From Eubacterium barkeri (GTDB lineage Bacteria > Bacillota > Clostridia > Eubacteriales > Eubacteriaceae), in contig NZ_FNOU01000012.1 in NCBI RefSeq assembly GCF_900107125.1, positions 1 to 64,000 on the forward strand: DNA of 64,000 bases. The letters run 5' to 3'. The notes under the pieces are model-generated. The model did not search any database. It was given only the letters and a program-made list of their open reading frames with translations, and was not told where the DNA came from. The position numbers and the translations under genes are program-made. This document shows positions 60,704 to 64,000 of the stretch, piece by piece. Numbering within the stretch: position 1 is the stretch's first letter; each line of letters opens with the position of its first letter.

Positions 60704-60812
60704 AGTGGATGCCCTTTATTCTCTTTCTGCCCAGGCCAGATAGAGCATCCATATCTGGCCACCGTTTATACCAGTCCGTACGCAGAGCAACAAAGGTATC
60801 CTTCAATATGCT

Positions 60813-62000
60813 TTATTCCAACACTCCTTTTATCCGCCAGAGAGCTTCTTCCAGTGTCTGGCGTGTACAGCCTACATTCAGCCGTAAAAACCCTTCTCCC
60901 CCCTGACCAAACCAAGGGCCGGCATTCCCAATGACCCCGGCCTCACCCATGATTTTCTCCCGGATACCCCGGTCATTAAGCCCGGTTTGCCTGAAATCCA
61001 GCCAGCATAAATAGGTTCCCTCGGGCCGCTTCATGGTAACTCCTGGGAGCTCCTTTTCCACAAACGCCTCTAAAGCCGTAACATTGCCCTCCAAATAACG
61101 AAGGAGCTTTAGCATCCAGGCTTCTCCCGCCTCAGAATAGGCGGCAGTCAGGGCTGCCAATCCAAAGGTATTTTCAATTTCCAGGGTCATAGCCCGCTGC
61201 TCTGCCCTAAACGCCCGGCGCTTATCCCCATTTGGAATGATGGCGTAGGCCACCGTCAGCCCTGGAATATTAAAGGTCTTCCCCGGGCCAGAAAGATAGA
61301 TAAAGGCATCCTCATATTTCGGGCTAAGAGCCATTAAATTATAATGGGTGTGCCCGGAATAGATGAGATCCGAATGGATTTCATCGGTGACCACGAGCAC
61401 ATCATTTTCAAGACAAATATCCGCCAATGCCCGAAGCTCCTCGGGGCGCCATACCCGCCCCACAGGATTGTGGGGGCTGCACAGAATGAGCATTTTAGTC
61501 CGGGGATCTGCCGCCTGCAGCCGAAGGGCCTCCAGGTCCATGGTGTAGTATCCTGCACCATCGGATACAAGGGCATTATTCACCACCCGGCGGCCGCTGC
61601 CCGTTACGATATCCCAAAAGGGTCGGTACACCGGCTGCTGGACAATCACCCCATCTCCAGGCTCGGTAAAGGCACGAATGGCGATATTGATGGCGGATAC
61701 TACCGTTGGGGTAATCTGGACCCACTCTGGATCAACCCTCCAGCCAAATCGGCGCCCCTGCCACCAGGAAACCGCCTCTAAGCAGGAAGTAGTGGGATGA
61801 CAATAACCAAAGATTCCGTGGGCCAGGCGCTCTTCCAATGCCGCCATAATGGGCGGTGCACTTTTAAAATCCATATCCGCCACCCATAGTGGCAGCATGT
61901 TATCATCTACCCTTGCTTTAATATTCTGAGATACCACCTCTGGGCACCATTTGATGTCCCCGGATTTCCGGCGATCGATTGTTTCATTAAACACTGTCAT
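60813..62000 (-). CDS. PatB/MalY-type PLP-dependent C-S lyase/aminotransferase
   Basis: The 395-residue fold-type I PLP enzyme has LWVADMDFKSAP near the N terminus, LCSPHNPVGRVW (substrate/PLP Asn), VVTDEIHSDLIYSG (PLP Asp) and SGPGKTFNIPGL with the Schiff-base lysine. It belongs to the MalY/PatB group of cystathionine beta-lyases. It starts 12 bp after the flippase-like gene stop, so the two are co-transcribed. Cysteine-conjugate or cystathionine cleavage is expected. Confidence 0.88.
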   Translation of the reverse strand: MTVFNETIDRRKSGDIKWCPEVVSQNIKARVDDNMLPLWVADMDFKSAPPIMAALEERLAHGIFGYCHPTTSCLEAVSWWQGRRFGWRVDPEWVQITPTVVSAINIAIRAFTEPGDGVIVQQPVYRPFWDIVTGSGRRVVNNALVSDGAGYYTMDLEALRLQAADPRTKMLILCSPHNPVGRVWRPEELRALADICLENDVLVVTDEIHSDLIYSGHTHYNLMALSPKYEDAFIYLSGPGKTFNIPGLTVAYAIIPNGDKRRAFRAEQRAMTLEIENTFGLAALTAAYSEAGEAWMLKLLRYLEGNVTALEAFVEKELPGVTMKRPEGTYLCWLDFRQTGLNDRGIREKIMGEAGVIGNAGPWFGQGGEGFLRLNVGCTRQTLEEALWRIKGVLE

Positions 62001-62012
62001 ATCTGTCTCCTT

Positions 62013-63059
62013 TTATTTTTTCTGACCCTTACGCTTTCGTTCCTTATTCAGGGTAAAAACCCCCACATAGATTCCCCCCAGGATAAGGATGAGGTAGAAG
62101 GTGATAAACCGCCAAATAATCATGGCTACCGGTGTCCCTGCTCCAAAGACTGATCCAAACATCATCAGAAACACCGCCTCCGCTCCCCCGGCACTCCCCG
62201 GTGTAGGAATAAAGGCCACTGAAACGTAAAGCAAGGCCTGCCTGAGGATAAAGAAGCTAATGGGCAGCCCTGACATCCCCAGGGCCCGGTAAATCCAGTA
62301 GGTCACCGAGAAATAAATGATCATTTGAATCATGGACAGGAGGGTCAGCACCACCGCCTCCCCAATGTTCTTCTTCATGGCTTCAATACCCACCTGATAT
62401 TGCTGGAAGAAACCTGAAATACGTCCCTTCCATCGCTCTTTATTTTTAATAATCCCGATGCGTTCAAAAAAAGCAATGCATCGTTGGGCAAGGGCCTCCG
62501 CCGCCACCGCATTCACCAGGAGGAATACCATCACAACGACCATCCCTCCATTGATGATCAGGCCGATGATCACCATCACCCCATCCGGGCCCCAGCCGGA
62601 AATTAAATGAGAGGCAAAAAAAGCTGAAATCCCGGCAATGGCCGTCACCGCCACCTCGTACAGCACGTATTTCTGCATCAGGACGGCAGTCCCCGTCCCC
62701 ACGGAATATCCCCGCTGGCTCATCTCATACAATTGCATGGGCTGTCCACCGGAGGAGGTGGGATCAATATTGTTGTAGAATTGCCCCACCACCGCCAGGG
62801 TAAAAGAAAAACCCACCGTCTCCCTGGGGTGGTTATGGCGCATCAGCCGCATGAGCATATAAGCCTCCAGGGCGACATAAACGGCGATGGCGAGAATAGC
62901 CATAACCAAGTACAGCGGCTTGGATTGCTTTAAAATCTCCAGAAGCTCCCGGGGTGTGGTCCATTGCCTCAACACAAAAAAGGTAATGAGCAGCACAACC
63001 AACAAAATGATGTAATTTCCCCATTCTTTCAAAAAACGCTTTATCGATGCTCCCATCAC
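62013..63059 (-). CDS. Flippase-like membrane protein (LPG-synthase TM / UPF0104 type)
   Basis: The 348-residue protein has about eight membrane helices. PTSSGGQPMQLYEM and FIPTPGSAGGAEAVFLMMFG are the hallmark loops of the UPF0104/LPG_synthase_TM family. The soluble catalytic domain of MprF is absent, so this is a transporter or flippase-type member. The start follows a GGAAGC site. It is upstream of and close to the PatB/MalY gene. Confidence 0.87.
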   Translation of the reverse strand: MMGASIKRFLKEWGNYIILLVVLLITFFVLRQWTTPRELLEILKQSKPLYLVMAILAIAVYVALEAYMLMRLMRHNHPRETVGFSFTLAVVGQFYNNIDPTSSGGQPMQLYEMSQRGYSVGTGTAVLMQKYVLYEVAVTAIAGISAFFASHLISGWGPDGVMVIIGLIINGGMVVVMVFLLVNAVAAEALAQRCIAFFERIGIIKNKERWKGRISGFFQQYQVGIEAMKKNIGEAVVLTLLSMIQMIIYFSVTYWIYRALGMSGLPISFFILRQALLYVSVAFIPTPGSAGGAEAVFLMMFGSVFGAGTPVAMIIWRFITFYLILILGGIYVGVFTLNKERKRKGQKK

Positions 63060-63200
63060 GCTTCCTTTCTCGTTTCAATGAAATGAATTTTCCTTGATTT
63101 TTTATTATACTACAGGAATCTTTAAATCCAATGTGGGGTTGGATACACAAAGGCCCCCGCACCACCTTCATGGGCGAGGACCTTCATTCTTATACTGCTA

Positions 63201-64000
63201 TTATTTTTCTTCTGCCTTGGACCAATTGGCCCGGAAGGTGTATTGTCCATTGGGATAAAGAACCTCGAGGCCCTTCTTCCCTGCTGTTTTATTATACTCG
63301 GTAATGGCCGCCCGGCCAGACTTATTCACACCCCAGCCAATGGTGTAAATCTCCTGATCCCCGCCGGTCATTTGGGCACTGCCGTATTTTGTCACGCTCT
63401 TATCCCCAAAGGGATATTCCTTTACAGCGGTCACTGCCTTTGTTTTTTCATCCAGGGTATAGGTGATGGCACGACTTCCCTCCATCACGGTGATACTGCC
63501 ATCGGCATTAATGGTGGCATCGGTCTGGGATTTAAACTTCTGGGCATCTGACAGACCAAATTGGTCGCCATTTCCCCCGAGAATCCACATGATTTTGCCA
63601 TCCTCCCGATTGATTTTAACCAGCATATCGGCATTTTTAAAGGATAGGATGAGGTTGTTGTCCGAGGGGTCCAACAACAGAGCATTAAGATGAAGATAAT
63701 CCTGAACCTCTGTACTGCTGTAATTATTGCCGGCAGTGGACAGGGCGTACAGCTCCGGATGATCCGTACTCCACCATTCAAAGACAACCTGGTTATCCTT
63801 GACTTCCTGAACAATAGCTGCAGCAACCCGGGTCCCTTCCGTCCCTGGACTCAGGGCCGCCGGAATATTATCCACCCGGGCCGCTTCGTAGCTTTCACTG
63901 ATATAATGGGTATCCCCCAGGAGGACGAAGCCATGACCGTCAATGGGCTGACCTGGTACCTTATCATCATTGGCCACGTCCTTATACAGTCGGGTAAATC
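63201..64000 (-). CDS. Arylsulfotransferase (ASST) family protein, C-terminal part
   Basis: The frame runs past the right edge, and about 265 C-terminal residues are visible. DYLHLNALLLDPSDNNLILS, MLVKINREDGKIMWILGGNG and the DGHGFVLLGDTHY stretch match the beta-propeller of aryl-sulfate sulfotransferases, including the histidines of the active site region. The N terminus, where any signal peptide would be, is off-window. It is probably exported. A weak inverted repeat (63150-63180, GGCCCCCGC with GCGAGGACC) may terminate it. Confidence 0.78.
   Translation of the reverse strand, partial: FTRLYKDVANDDKVPGQPIDGHGFVLLGDTHYISESYEAARVDNIPAALSPGTEGTRVAAAIVQEVKDNQVVFEWWSTDHPELYALSTAGNNYSSTEVQDYLHLNALLLDPSDNNLILSFKNADMLVKINREDGKIMWILGGNGDQFGLSDAQKFKSQTDATINADGSITVMEGSRAITYTLDEKTKAVTAVKEYPFGDKSVTKYGSAQMTGGDQEIYTIGWGVNKSGRAAITEYNKTAGKKGLEVLYPNGQYTFRANWSKAEEK

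Noticed and set aside
1-64000. CRISPR array, prophage, transposase or rRNA genes
   Set aside because: No regularly spaced repeats, phage genes, transposase frames or rRNA sequence were seen.

Overview
The window matches the nicotinate-fermenting anaerobe Eubacterium (Clostridium) barkeri, or a very close relative. Positions 926-19838 carry the whole nine-step nicotinate fermentation pathway in one gene order on the minus strand. Details known for E. barkeri are present: a molybdopterin subunit split into NdhL and NdhM, and a B12 motif in 2-methyleneglutarate mutase that falls at D483-x-H485-x-x-G488. The organism call rests on recognised proteins, not on a database search.

Region 1 (1-21006) is nicotinate catabolism. 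Minus-strand order is hnr, a UPF0280/ApbE-like gene, hgd, ndhF-S-L-M, a PTS_EIIC_2-type membrane protein, ena, a DUF1185 gene, mgm, mii, a MutL-like gene, dml, hmd, dmdA, dmdB. It is followed at the left edge by the start of nfnA, which encodes a ferredoxin/NADP(H)/NADH electron-bifurcating subunit. A divergent lysR gene sits next to a palindromic site. The pathway runs nicotinate, 6-hydroxynicotinate, tetrahydro-6-oxonicotinate, 2-formylglutarate, 2-(hydroxymethyl)glutarate, 2-methyleneglutarate, 3-methylitaconate, dimethylmaleate, 2,3-dimethylmalate, then propionate plus pyruvate. It makes NADPH (Ndh) and uses reduced ferredoxin (Hnr) and NADH (Hgd). That is the exchange NfnAB catalyses.

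Region 2 (21039-32716) is a corrinoid methyl-transfer cluster. It has two corrinoid proteins, a non-pyrrolysine MttB-type methyltransferase, a Na+/solute symporter with a small membrane partner, a UroD-type methyltransferase with a thioredoxin-like tail, and a CobW-type GTPase. Divergent genes encode a PocR/AraC regulator, a MetH-activation-like protein and a RACo-type corrinoid activator. It looks like demethylation of an N-methylated compound of unknown identity.

Region 3 (32809-44503) holds rsgA, a short UvrA-like protein, a SorC-regulated carbohydrate operon (FGGY kinase, pentulose-phosphate epimerase-like, triose-phosphate isomerase-like, class II aldolase, YjbQ), a lone ABC ATPase under a palindromic operator, and a Gfo/Idh/MocA oxidoreductase.

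Region 4 (44645-54668) holds two sortase-type surface proteins with a divergent LytS-like two-component system, tRNA-Ser(GGA), a DedA-like protein, YaiI, a radical-SAM protein, a phosphoglycerate mutase-ArsC fusion and an SH3 lipoprotein. Region 5 (54683-64000) holds two HAD phosphatases with a DeoR regulator, divergent from a polyol-phosphate dehydrogenase and a mannitol-type PTS EIICBA, then PatB/MalY, a flippase-like membrane protein and a truncated arylsulfotransferase.

The least expected content is intergenic. (i) A pair of about 137-bp structured elements (508-644 and 746-881, opposite strands) share internal loops and have compensatory changes in their stems. (ii) A dispersed structured repeat of about 230 bp occurs twice (2732-2957 and 52806-53046). 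Each copy is bounded by a 22-23 bp direct repeat and sits at a rho-independent terminator. (iii) A 177-bp element with 27-bp inverted ends lies in the leader of the symporter genes.
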